This document shows positions 8,023 through 16,517 of a DNA stretch of 64,000 nt, one piece after another. Within the stretch, counting starts at the first letter, position 1; every line of letters begins with the position of its first letter. The stretch is taken from positions 1 through 64,000 of the forward strand of contig DASXOE010000140.1 in the NCBI GenBank assembly GCA_036494575.1. The letters run 5' to 3'. The notes under the pieces were generated by a model. The model worked only from the letters and a program-made list of their open reading frames with translations, did no database searches and was not told the DNA's origin. The position numbers were made by a program, and so were the translations under genes. This DNA comes from DASZFV01 sp036494575 (lineage in GTDB: Bacteria; Myxococcota_A; Polyangia; Fen-1088).

Positions 8023-10890
8023 ATGCGGCACCCGTATTCGGAGTTTCTGGCGCGCGTCGAGAAGCCGGCGCGCTACGTCGGGGGCGAATACCAGGAGGTG
8101 CGCAAAGACGCGGCCGCCGTGCGGGCGCGCGTGTGCCTGGCGTTTCCCGACGTCTACGAGATCGGGATGTCGCACCTCGGGACGAAAATCCTCTACGCCG
8201 TGCTCAACAAGACCGACGGCATCGCGTGCGAGCGCGCGTTCGCGCCCTGGCTCGACTGCGAGGCCGAGCTGCGCCAGCGCGGGCTTCCCGTGCTCACGCT
8301 CGAGTCGGCGGCGCCGCTGCGCGACTTCGACGTCATCGGATTCTCCCTGCAGTACGAGCTGACCTATACGAACGTCCTCAACCTGCTGGATCTGTCCGGG
8401 CTGCCGCTGCGCGCGGAGGACCGCGGCGACGACGCTCCGCTCATCATCGCCGGCGGCCCAACGGCGACGCACCCGGAGCCGCTCGCGCCGTTCATCGACG
8501 CGTTCTTCATCGGCGAGGCCGAGGAGCAACTGCCGCCGCTCGTGCTCGAGGCGGCCGAGTTGCGTCGCGCGGGCGTCGCGCGGCGCGAGCGCCTCATCCG
8601 CCTCGCCGCCAAGTACCCGCTGTATGCGCCCGAGCTCTACACCACCTTTGTCGATGCCGAGACGGGCTTCGTCGTCATAGGCGCGCCCACGGACGCGCGC
8701 GTGCCGGCGCGCCCGAAGCGCGTCTGGGTCGCGGACATCAACCGCTTCCCGTTCCCCGACGACTCGCCACTGCCCTACGCCGAGGCGATCTTCGACCGCA
8801 TGGCCGTGGAGGTCGCGCGCGGGTGCACCGAGGGCTGCCGCTTCTGTCAGGCCGGCATGATCTACCGGCCCGTGCGCGAGCGTGATCCGGTGGCCGTCAT
8901 CGACGCGCTCGTGGGCGGCGTCAAGAAGGGCGGCTACGACGAGACGGCGCTGACATCGCTCTCTACGGCGGACTACTCGTGCGTGACGCCGCTCGTGAAG
9001 GCGGCCATGAGCAAGCTACGCGACGAGAAGGTGTCGCTGTCGGTGTCGTCGTTGCGCGCGTACGGGCTCAACGAGGATCTGCTGGGCGAGATGGCCACCG
9101 TGCGCGCGGGCGGCTTGACGTTCGCGCCCGAGGCCGGCACGCAACGCATGCGCGACGTCATCACGAAGAACGTCACCGAGGAGGACATCGTCGAATCGGC
9201 CCACCGCGTTTTCGGGCGCGGCTTCCAGCGCATGAAGCTCTACTTCATGATCGGCCTGCCCACCGAGGAGGACGTCGACGTCGCCGGCATCGTCGAGACG
9301 GCGGCGCGCGTACAGGACATCGGGCGGCAGCACCTGCACGGCGCCAAGGTGGTGGCGTCGGTGTCGACGCACGTGCCCAAGCCGCACACGCCCTTCCAGT
9401 GGGCCGCCATGGACACCGAGGCCGAGACCGAGCGCAAGCAGGCGCTGCTCGCCGCGGCGGCCAAGCGGCTGCGCGTCGACCTCAAGACGCACGAGAACCA
9501 GCAATCGCACATCGAGGGCATCTTCGCGCGAGGCGATCGGCGGTGCGCCGATCTCCTCGAGCGCGCCTTCCGCCTCGGCTGCCGCTTCGACGGGTGGGAC
9601 GACGTGCTGCGCATGGATCTGTGGGACCGCGCCATCGAGGAGATCGGGCGTGAGACCGGCCTCGAGATCGATCGCTACCTCGGCACGATCCCCGTGACGG
9701 CGCGCCTGCCGTGGGACCACATCGACATCGCGCTCGATCCTGCGTTTCTCGTGCAGGAGTACCGCAAGGCGCTCAAGGATCGCCTCTCGCCGCCCTGCGG
9801 GAAGATCTACAAGCGTCTCCTGCACCCGAACAACGTCGCCGACGCCGAGGCGCTCGCCGCCAAGAAGCTCGTTTGTTACGACTGCGGCGTGGCCTGCGAC
9901 CTCGATCAAATGAAAGCCGAGCGCCTCTACTACCTGCGCCGCATGAACGCCTGGGTTGCGCCGGTCGCGAACGCGACGCCGCGCCTCACCGACGACCAAG
10001 CCGGCGATCTCGCCCAAGCGCCCGCGCAGAAAGATCGCTCCAACAAGGGACGCGCCCAGCGGCCGCAGCCCTCCGCGCGCATCACGCAGGAGGCGGCGCG
10101 CCGCTACCGGCTGCGCTACACGAAGCTCGGGCGCGTCGCGTATCTCGGGCACCTCGACCTGATCCGCCACCTGCCGCGCATCTTCCGGCGCGCGGGCGTC
10201 GAGCTCTTCTACTCGCTGGGCTTCCACCCCAAGCCCGAGCTCTCCTTCGGGCCGGCGCTCGGGCTCGGGATCCCGTCGCTCGGCGAGCTCATCGACGTCT
10301 CGCTCACCGACGACCTCGAGCCCGAGGAGCTCTTGGCGCGCCTCGCGCCCGTGACGCTGCCGGGGATCGACTTCCTGGGGGCCGTGCGCCTCGGCGACGG
10401 CGATCGCGCCCTCGGGCGCGTCGTCACGAGCGCCGAGTTCGCGGCGCGGCTGCCCGAGGGCGCCGACGTCGCGGGCGCGCTGGCGCGCTTCGGGGGCGAC
10501 GCGCCGCTGTCGGCGCGGCGGGAATCGGACAAGGGGCTGGCCCGCATGATCGACGTGCGCCGCTCGCTCTTCGCCGTGACCGCCTTCGACGACGACACCC
10601 TCCGCGCGCGGCTCGACTGGCGCACGGGCTCAATGGTTCGCTTCCGCGTCAAGGTCAGCCACGAGGGCAGCGCGCGCCCGAGCGAGATCGCGCGCGTGCT
10701 CTTCGACGAAGAGACGGCTGCTAGAACCGACCTCGCGCGGCTCGCGATCTGGGCGAGCCAGCCGGGATTGCCGGGCGAGCCGGAAGACGCCGCCGTGGAT
10801 CCGCTGTGCGTCGCCGTTCTGCGCCGGCGGCCGGCCGTCGTGGCGCCCGCCTCCGCGAGCGGCGAACCGACCGCGGCCGTCGCGCCGTGA
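8023..10890 (+). CDS. Radical SAM protein of the TIGR03960 type fused to a TIGR03936 (DUF2344) domain
   Basis: A 955-residue two-part protein. Residues about 1-620 are a B12-binding-like domain followed by a radical SAM core with the 4Fe-4S motif CTEGCRFC (near 268-275). From about 690 a DUF2344 domain begins (RLRYTKLGRVAYLGHLDLIR). The B12-domain region reads DVYEIGMSHLG, so the histidine of the DxHxxG cobalamin motif is missing. The family is widespread, and its reaction is not established to my knowledge. The start ATG at 8023 (MRHPYSEFL) is where family homology begins; an earlier in-frame start would read through repeat copy A. The stop overlaps the ABC ATPase start by 4 bp. A shorter paralogue lies at 14973-16511. 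Confidence 0.85.
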   Translation: MRHPYSEFLARVEKPARYVGGEYQEVRKDAAAVRARVCLAFPDVYEIGMSHLGTKILYAVLNKTDGIACERAFAPWLDCEAELRQRGLPVLTLESAAPLRDFDVIGFSLQYELTYTNVLNLLDLSGLPLRAEDRGDDAPLIIAGGPTATHPEPLAPFIDAFFIGEAEEQLPPLVLEAAELRRAGVARRERLIRLAAKYPLYAPELYTTFVDAETGFVVIGAPTDARVPARPKRVWVADINRFPFPDDSPLPYAEAIFDRMAVEVARGCTEGCRFCQAGMIYRPVRERDPVAVIDALVGGVKKGGYDETALTSLSTADYSCVTPLVKAAMSKLRDEKVSLSVSSLRAYGLNEDLLGEMATVRAGGLTFAPEAGTQRMRDVITKNVTEEDIVESAHRVFGRGFQRMKLYFMIGLPTEEDVDVAGIVETAARVQDIGRQHLHGAKVVASVSTHVPKPHTPFQWAAMDTEAETERKQALLAAAAKRLRVDLKTHENQQSHIEGIFARGDRRCADLLERAFRLGCRFDGWDDVLRMDLWDRAIEEIGRETGLEIDRYLGTIPVTARLPWDHIDIALDPAFLVQEYRKALKDRLSPPCGKIYKRLLHPNNVADAEALAAKKLVCYDCGVACDLDQMKAERLYYLRRMNAWVAPVANATPRLTDDQAGDLAQAPAQKDRSNKGRAQRPQPSARITQEAARRYRLRYTKLGRVAYLGHLDLIRHLPRIFRRAGVELFYSLGFHPKPELSFGPALGLGIPSLGELIDVSLTDDLEPEELLARLAPVTLPGIDFLGAVRLGDGDRALGRVVTSAEFAARLPEGADVAGALARFGGDAPLSARRESDKGLARMIDVRRSLFAVTAFDDDTLRARLDWRTGSMVRFRVKVSHEGSARPSEIARVLFDEETAARTDLARLAIWASQPGLPGEPEDAAVDPLCVAVLRRRPAVVAPASASGEPTAAVAP

Positions 10891-11624
10891 TCGAGACCGT
10901 CGATCTCACGAAGTCGTTCGGCGCCAAGACGGCCGTGCGCGGGCTCTCGCTGAGCGTCGAGGGCGGCGAGGTCATGGGCTTCCTCGGGCCCAACGGCTCG
11001 GGCAAGACGACGTCGATCCGCCTGCTCATGGGCCTGCTGCGCCCGACCTCGGGCCGCGCCGCGATCCTCGGCCGCGACTGCCACGCCGACGCGGTCGCGC
11101 TCAAGCGCGACGTCGGCTACCTGCCCGACGAGCCCTTCCTGTATCCGTACCTCTCGGGCCTCGAGATCCTCGAGCTCGTCGCGGGCCTCCACGGCTTCGC
11201 GCGCGTCGAGGCCCGCCGCCGCGCCGGAGCGCTCGCCGAGCGCTTGGGTCTCGGCACCGCCGCGGGCGCGTACTCGGTCACCTACTCGCTCGGCATGAAG
11301 AAGCGCCTCGCGCTCGCCATGGCCCTCATCCACGACCCGCGCGTCCTCATCATGGACGAGCCGACGAACGGCCTCGACCCCAAGGGCGCGCGGGAGATGC
11401 GCTCCACGATCGCCGAGCTGGCCGCGAGCGGCCGCACGATCTTCCTGTCGACGCACCTGCTCGAGGCCGCCGAGAAGCTCTGCCACCGGGTCGCCATCAT
11501 TCGCGACGGCGCCCTGCAGGCCATCGGCGCCCCGGCCGACCTGCGCGCGCGCTTCCAAGCCGGCGCCGACACCACGCTCGAGGACCTCTTCCTGCGCGTC
11601 ACCGAGGGCGCGACCGAGTCATGA
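10887..11624 (+). CDS. ABC transporter ATP-binding protein
   Basis: This 245-residue ATPase powers the permease encoded next. It has Walker A GPNGSGKTT, an atypical signature YSLGMKKR as found in NatA/CcmA-like ABC-2 ATPases, Walker B VLIMDEPTNGLDP, and the switch histidine in FLSTHLLEA. GTG 10887 is chosen because it overlaps the preceding TGA (GTGA) and gives VIETVDLTKSFG, the normal beginning of an ABC domain. An upstream in-frame start at 10806 would only add basic, out-of-frame translation of the previous gene. The substrate is unknown. Confidence 0.9.
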   Translation: MIETVDLTKSFGAKTAVRGLSLSVEGGEVMGFLGPNGSGKTTSIRLLMGLLRPTSGRAAILGRDCHADAVALKRDVGYLPDEPFLYPYLSGLEILELVAGLHGFARVEARRRAGALAERLGLGTAAGAYSVTYSLGMKKRLALAMALIHDPRVLIMDEPTNGLDPKGAREMRSTIAELAASGRTIFLSTHLLEAAEKLCHRVAIIRDGALQAIGAPADLRARFQAGADTTLEDLFLRVTEGATES

Positions 11625-13876
11625 CGGCCGGCGCCCCGGGGCTCCGGCCGGCTTCACCGGGTCCCGTCGCGCCCGCGGCCGTCGTCGGGGAGACCGGCAT
11701 CGGCGCGCTGCGCCTCGCGCGACTGTGGATCCGCTTCCGGCTGCGCTTCCTCTGGAACGGAATGCGCGCGCGCGGCCGCGGTCGGTTCCCCGTGCTCGTC
11801 GTCGTCGTGGGTCTGTTCCTGTCGCTCTCCTACGTCGGGCTCTTCGCGCAGGCGTTCGCGGTCATCTGCGCGCGCACGGACGTCACGGGGCAGATCACGG
11901 CGCTCGCCGTGGTCGCCCTCACGATCGCCTTCGGCAGCTTCACGGCCAAGGCGGCCAGCAGCGAGGCCGTGCTCGCGGGCTCGTCGGAGAACGAGTTCCT
12001 GCTCGCGCGTCCCGTGGCGCTGCCCACGCTCGTCGTCGCGCGCTGCCTGGCCGAGGCCGCCACCGATCCGCTCGGCGCGCTCTTTCTCTTGCCGGTGATG
12101 CTGGCGGCGACGTTGACGTGGCACCTGCCAGCCGGCGCGGTCGTGCTCGCGGCGCTGGTCTCGATGCTCGTCCAGCTCGGGATCTCCGCCCTCGCGCAGG
12201 CCACGCAGATCGCCGTCGTGCGCTTCGTGCCGCGGCCGCGCCGCCGCGGCGCCTGGATGGCGCTGCGCGTCCTGGCCTCGCTCTCGCTCGCGTCGCTGTG
12301 GATGATGGGGACGCGCGTGCTGCGCGCGCCCGCGTCGCTCGCGACCGGCCTTCCGCCCCTGGCGCCCTTCGTGTCGCGCTCGCCAGGCGCGCTCATCGTG
12401 GCGCCGCTCGGCGCGCTCGTGCGCGGCGACGCCGCGGGCGCCGCTCTCGCCCTGGCGGCGCTCGCGGGCGCCACGCTGGCGGCGGTGTGGCTCGCGGCCG
12501 CCGTGGCTCGCGTGGCCGGCATGCGCGGGTGGGAAGAGGCGGGCGCCGTCTGGGCCGACACGACCGTCCGCCCGCGGGGAGGGCGCGCGCGGCCGCTCAC
12601 GGCCGCCACGAAGGATCTCGCGCTCATCACGCGCGATCGCGCGCAGCTCCTCGCGCTCGTGGCGATGCCCCTGATCTTCGTGGGCGTGCAGCTGTTCGGC
12701 GCGCTCGGCTGGAGCTGGTCGACGGCCAGCCTCGAGCGCGTTTCGTACCTCGCGTTCTCGCTCTCGCTCTACATGGCCACGATCGGCCCGCTTGCGCACA
12801 TGCAGGCCGAACGGCGCGCCTTCTGGATCCTGCGCACGGTGCCGGTCTCCGTCGGCCGCCTGCTCGCGGCGAAGGCGCGGGCGTGGTCAGTGGTCGTGGG
12901 CGCCGTCGCGCTGACGGTGTTCTCGGTGATGTCGGCCGGCGCGCCCGTGCCGAGCCTCGGCGCGTGGCTTGGCGCGGCGCTCGTCGTCGTCGGCGGCGCC
13001 GTGGGCATGACGTGGCTCGCCGTCGCGCTCGCCGCCGGCGCGGCCGACCTGTCCGACGACCAGCGCCCCGCGATCGGGCCCGCCACGATCTACACGTTCC
13101 TCTTCGTGGGCGGGCTCTACAACGTCGTCCTCGCGGGCGATCTCGCGACGCGCACGCGCGGCTTCATCCTTTACGCCTTCGCGCTCGGCGCCTATTGGCG
13201 CAGCGGCGTGGACCAGGCGACGATCTGCCTCGACGCCGAGGCCGTGCAGGAGCGGCGGCTGACCCTGCGTGACGGCGCGACGTTCATCATCGCCTTCGCG
13301 CTCGGCCAGCGCGCGACCGTGGCGGCCGTCGCGCTCGCCGGCGCCGATACTGTCGTCGGACACCTAGTCGCCAACCTGGGCGTCGCGCTCTTCGTCGGCC
13401 TCGCCGCGGTCGTTTATCTGGCGCGGCGTCCCGCGGCGCGCGCCCCGCTCGCGATCGCCGCCGCCGCCGCTGTGGCGGTGGGCGCGGGGGCCGTGGCGGG
13501 CCTCCTCGCCGGCGCGCAAGGCTTCCCCGACGCGGCGCTCGCCGCCACGATTCTTCACCAGCCCATCGCATGGGCGCTCGTGCTGCCCATCGTCGTCGCT
13601 GAGGAGCTCGTCTATCGCGGAATCTTGCAGCGCGGGCTCGAGGAGGCCCTCATGCCGCCAGGTGTCGCGCCCGCCCGCGCGCTCGCGGCCCTCACGGCCC
13701 TCGTGCTGGCCGTCGTCGCGTCGGGAGGCGCCGGGGCGCTCGCGCCGGGCATCCTGCTCACGCTGCATGGCGCCGCGGCTTTGACGCGGGCCATTACGGG
13801 GCGCAACTCGGCGGCCGTATTGACCCGCATCGCGGCGACGGCCGTCGCGCTGGCATTCGGGCCCCTCGCGCGCTGA
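11621..13876 (+). CDS. ABC-2 type permease fused to a CPBP-like membrane protease domain
   Basis: This 751-residue polytopic membrane protein partners the ATPase whose stop it overlaps (ATGA). The first ~540 residues resemble large ABC exporter permeases: many hydrophobic segments and a cytoplasmic loop around RPLTAATKDLALITRDRAQL. The last ~160 residues carry EELVYRGILQRG near residue 660, the EExxxR motif of CPBP (Abi) intramembrane proteases, between further helices. The later CPBP histidine motifs are weak: LLTLHG is present, but the final conserved His is not evident. The protease half may therefore be degenerate or structural. Transport substrate and cleavage target are unknown. Confidence 0.78.
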   Translation: MTAGAPGLRPASPGPVAPAAVVGETGIGALRLARLWIRFRLRFLWNGMRARGRGRFPVLVVVVGLFLSLSYVGLFAQAFAVICARTDVTGQITALAVVALTIAFGSFTAKAASSEAVLAGSSENEFLLARPVALPTLVVARCLAEAATDPLGALFLLPVMLAATLTWHLPAGAVVLAALVSMLVQLGISALAQATQIAVVRFVPRPRRRGAWMALRVLASLSLASLWMMGTRVLRAPASLATGLPPLAPFVSRSPGALIVAPLGALVRGDAAGAALALAALAGATLAAVWLAAAVARVAGMRGWEEAGAVWADTTVRPRGGRARPLTAATKDLALITRDRAQLLALVAMPLIFVGVQLFGALGWSWSTASLERVSYLAFSLSLYMATIGPLAHMQAERRAFWILRTVPVSVGRLLAAKARAWSVVVGAVALTVFSVMSAGAPVPSLGAWLGAALVVVGGAVGMTWLAVALAAGAADLSDDQRPAIGPATIYTFLFVGGLYNVVLAGDLATRTRGFILYAFALGAYWRSGVDQATICLDAEAVQERRLTLRDGATFIIAFALGQRATVAAVALAGADTVVGHLVANLGVALFVGLAAVVYLARRPAARAPLAIAAAAAVAVGAGAVAGLLAGAQGFPDAALAATILHQPIAWALVLPIVVAEELVYRGILQRGLEEALMPPGVAPARALAALTALVLAVVASGGAGALAPGILLTLHGAAALTRAITGRNSAAVLTRIAATAVALAFGPLAR

Positions 13877-13897
13877 AGATCGAATACCATAGGAGAC

Positions 13898-14971
13898 GTG
13901 AAGGATCGCTCGTCGTTTGGGTCGCTTCTCGAGGGACGTTTCTGCCTGTTGTTGGCGATCGTTCCTTTGGTCGTTTGCCAGGTGGCCTGCCAGGTGGACA
14001 ACTCGGGGCTCGGGCTCGGCGAGATGCCTTTCCTTCCGCACGACGGGAGCGCGAACCAGGACGTCGCCTCGGGCAATGCGGGCGTTGGAGGCGGCGGCGG
14101 CCTGACGGGGAGCGCCGGCGGCGCCGCCGGGGCGACCGGCCTGGGCGGCAGCGGCGGCGACGTGAACCCGATGGGCGCCGCTGGTGACGGCGCGGCGGGC
14201 GCCGATGGAGCGGCGACGGGCGGCGACTCGGGAAGCGCGGGCGGCGAGGGGACCGCCGGCACTTCGGGCGGCCAGGGAGGCGCAGGGAGCTCGGGCGCCG
14301 CGGGCAGCGCCGGCGGCTCCGGTTCGGGCGGCATGGGCGGCACGAGCGGCGCAGCCGGCGCGGCCGGATCTCCGCCGCCGGCCTGCGGCGCGAAGACTTG
14401 CCCGCACGGCTGTTGCGACGGCGGCGGTCGCTGCGTCACCAGCCGTTCGACCAGCCAGTGCGGCAACGGCGGCGCGGCCTGCGCCGCGTGCGGCCGATGC
14501 CAGCTCTGCACCGACGCGGGCGCCTGCGACATCGACCCGTCCTCGACCTGGAAGGTCGTCTGCGTCCAGGCGACGATCGCGATGACCCAGCCGAACGGGT
14601 CCAACTGGGATCCGCGCATGGGCGCGGGAGGCGGCACGGCGCCCGACCCGTTCTGCGAATTCGAGATGCCGGCGGGGTCACTCATGGACGCGAAGGTCAG
14701 CCCCACCGTCACGGACTCCTTCTCGCCCGAGTGGAACTACGACGTGACGCCGGGCTCGCAGGCCATCAAGGCCGCCGATCTGATGTCGACCTCGAAGACG
14801 TGGCGCCTCTGGGTGGGCGACGACGACGGCTGCAACGGCCACGGGTGCACGGGCCAGGAGATCTGCTCGATCAACCAGCCGTTGGCGGCGAGCGTCCTCA
14901 AGGCAGGTCAGCTCGTGGCGAAGAACGTCGCGAGCTGCGAGTCGCTCACCGTCAACTTCGTGTGCCAGTAG
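13898..14971 (+). CDS. Gly/Ala-rich secreted lipoprotein with a C2-like C-terminal domain
   Basis: A 357-residue exported protein starting at GTG 13898, with AGGAG 5 bp upstream. The signal region FCLLLAIVPLVVCQVAC ends in a plausible lipobox (QVAC). Residues about 50-165 are a low-complexity stretch of Gly, Ala and Ser, which would be an extended linker. A Cys-rich segment follows (CGAKTCPHGCCDGGGRC, then CAACGRCQLC), then a C-terminal region about 150 long with Trp, DPFCEFE and SPEWNYDV, resembling a C2 fold. Such linker-plus-module lipoproteins are typical of Myxococcota. I cannot name a function. It ends 1 bp before the convergent radical SAM gene. Confidence 0.8.
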   Translation: MKDRSSFGSLLEGRFCLLLAIVPLVVCQVACQVDNSGLGLGEMPFLPHDGSANQDVASGNAGVGGGGGLTGSAGGAAGATGLGGSGGDVNPMGAAGDGAAGADGAATGGDSGSAGGEGTAGTSGGQGGAGSSGAAGSAGGSGSGGMGGTSGAAGAAGSPPPACGAKTCPHGCCDGGGRCVTSRSTSQCGNGGAACAACGRCQLCTDAGACDIDPSSTWKVVCVQATIAMTQPNGSNWDPRMGAGGGTAPDPFCEFEMPAGSLMDAKVSPTVTDSFSPEWNYDVTPGSQAIKAADLMSTSKTWRLWVGDDDGCNGHGCTGQEICSINQPLAASVLKAGQLVAKNVASCESLTVNFVCQ

Positions 14972-14972
14972 C

Positions 14973-16511
14973 TCAGCTCGCGACGGCGAGGCGGCGCGGA
15001 GCGGGCGGGGCGGGGGCGCGGACGAGCGGGAGGGGGACGTCGGCGAGGGCCGCCTTCCAATCGGCGAAGCGGCCGCCGGCGCGCGTCGCGCGGGCGGCGG
15101 CCAAGCCCGCGGCGAAGCCGCCCTGCGCGAGGCGGTATTCGACCCAGGCCCACTTCGCGGACGTCGGACGCAGCTCGACGCGCCCGCGCACGGCGGCGCG
15201 CAGCCGGGCCAGGCGCCCGTCGATGACGTCGATGGCCTCGAAAGGCGCCTCGTCGAGCGGGGTGTTGCGCTTGGCGACGAAGGGCGCGATGCCGAACGCC
15301 ACGCGCGGCGCGATGCGCGCGAGCTCGAGGCCGAAGCGGCCGAGCTCGTCGAGGTCGGCGTCGGTCTCGCCCGGCAGCCCAACCATCATGTAAAGCTTGA
15401 GCTGTCGCAGCCCATGGTCGCGACACAGCTCGGCGGCGCGGAGGAGGTGGCGCTCCTTGGTCTTGCGCTGGATGACGTCGCGCATGCGCTCCGACGCGCC
15501 GTCGGAGGCCGTCGTGAGCGTCTCGTAGCCGCCACGCTTGAGGAGGCCGACGATCTCGTCGTCGAGGCGATCGGCGCGCAGGCTCGAGATGCCGACCTCG
15601 CGGCCGGTGTCGACGACGTGGCGCAGGATCTCGGGCAGCCCGGGGTGGTCGGTCACGGCGGCGCCCACGAGGCCCACGCGACGCACGTCGGCCGGGATGA
15701 GGCTCTTGACGCGCGCCGGCTCCACCAGGCGCATGCCGCCGTTCGTCGAGCGGCGCATCACGCAGTAGGTGCACCCGCGGTGACAGCCGCGCTCGGGCTC
15801 GATGAGGAACATGTCGCGGAGCTCGGTGTGCGGCGTGCGGATCTGCGAGTAGGCGGGGAGGTCTTCGTCCGGCGTGCGCGCGATCGCGGGCAGGGTCTCG
15901 CCGTGGAGCGCGGGCACGTAGAAACCCGGCCGCCCGGCCAGATCGGCGAGGAGCGCCGCCCGGTCGGGCGTGTCCAGCACGGCGGCGACGAGGATGGGCA
16001 CGAGCGACTCGGCTTCGCCGAGGATCATGACGTCGGCGTACGGGCCGGCGGGCACGGGGTTCGAGAACGTGAGCGGGCCGCCGATGACGACGAGCGGGTG
16101 GCGCTCGGGGTTCGCGGCCCGCGTCTCGGCGAGCGCGGGGATGCCCGAGAGATCGAGGCAGTCGACGAGGCCGGCGAGCTCGAGCTCATAGGCGAGCGAG
16201 AAGGCGACGACGGGGAAGTCACCCACGGGGCGCGCCGACTCGTAGGTGCAGAGCCTCTCGCGCTGCAGGCGCGCCGCGCGCGCGTCGTCGGCGAGGAAGG
16301 CGCGCTCGGCGACGACGCCTGGCATGCCGTTGAGCAGACGGTAGATCGTCTGATAGCCGAGCGACGACATGCCCACCGTGTACGGGCTCGGATAGACGAG
16401 CGCGATCGCGAGCCCGGCCTGCTTGTGCAGCGTGCCGACCTCGGCGGCGAGGCGGACCTCACGGATCTCGCGGAAAGTGTGCATGACGCGCCCGATCTCG
16501 GGCGCGCCCAC
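14973..16511 (-). CDS. B12-binding-domain type radical SAM protein (paralogue of 8023-10890)
   Basis: A 512-residue protein whose N-terminal half resembles the radical SAM protein at 8023-10890: YPSPYTVGMSSLGYQTIYRLL against FPDVYEIGMSHLG, and CLDLSGIPALAE against LLDLSGLPLRAE. The Fe-S motif is CHRGCTYC, followed by VMRRSTNGG. It lacks the DUF2344 extension. No DxHxxG cobalamin motif is visible here either. GTG 16511 lies 6 bp after the stop of the exporter gene; ATG 16484 (MHTFREIREV) is an equally good start. It is probably co-transcribed with the exporter pair upstream. The reaction is unknown. Confidence 0.82.
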   Translation of the reverse strand: MGAPEIGRVMHTFREIREVRLAAEVGTLHKQAGLAIALVYPSPYTVGMSSLGYQTIYRLLNGMPGVVAERAFLADDARAARLQRERLCTYESARPVGDFPVVAFSLAYELELAGLVDCLDLSGIPALAETRAANPERHPLVVIGGPLTFSNPVPAGPYADVMILGEAESLVPILVAAVLDTPDRAALLADLAGRPGFYVPALHGETLPAIARTPDEDLPAYSQIRTPHTELRDMFLIEPERGCHRGCTYCVMRRSTNGGMRLVEPARVKSLIPADVRRVGLVGAAVTDHPGLPEILRHVVDTGREVGISSLRADRLDDEIVGLLKRGGYETLTTASDGASERMRDVIQRKTKERHLLRAAELCRDHGLRQLKLYMMVGLPGETDADLDELGRFGLELARIAPRVAFGIAPFVAKRNTPLDEAPFEAIDVIDGRLARLRAAVRGRVELRPTSAKWAWVEYRLAQGGFAAGLAAARATRAGGRFADWKAALADVPLPLVRAPAPPAPRRLAVAS

Positions 16512-16517
16512 TATACG

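Noticed and set aside
14030..14390. The Gly/Ala-rich stretch of the lipoprotein as a PE_PGRS-like or collagen-like domain.
   Set aside because: There is no G-x-y triplet periodicity or PE domain; it is an irregular Gly/Ser/Ala linker after a lipoprotein signal.
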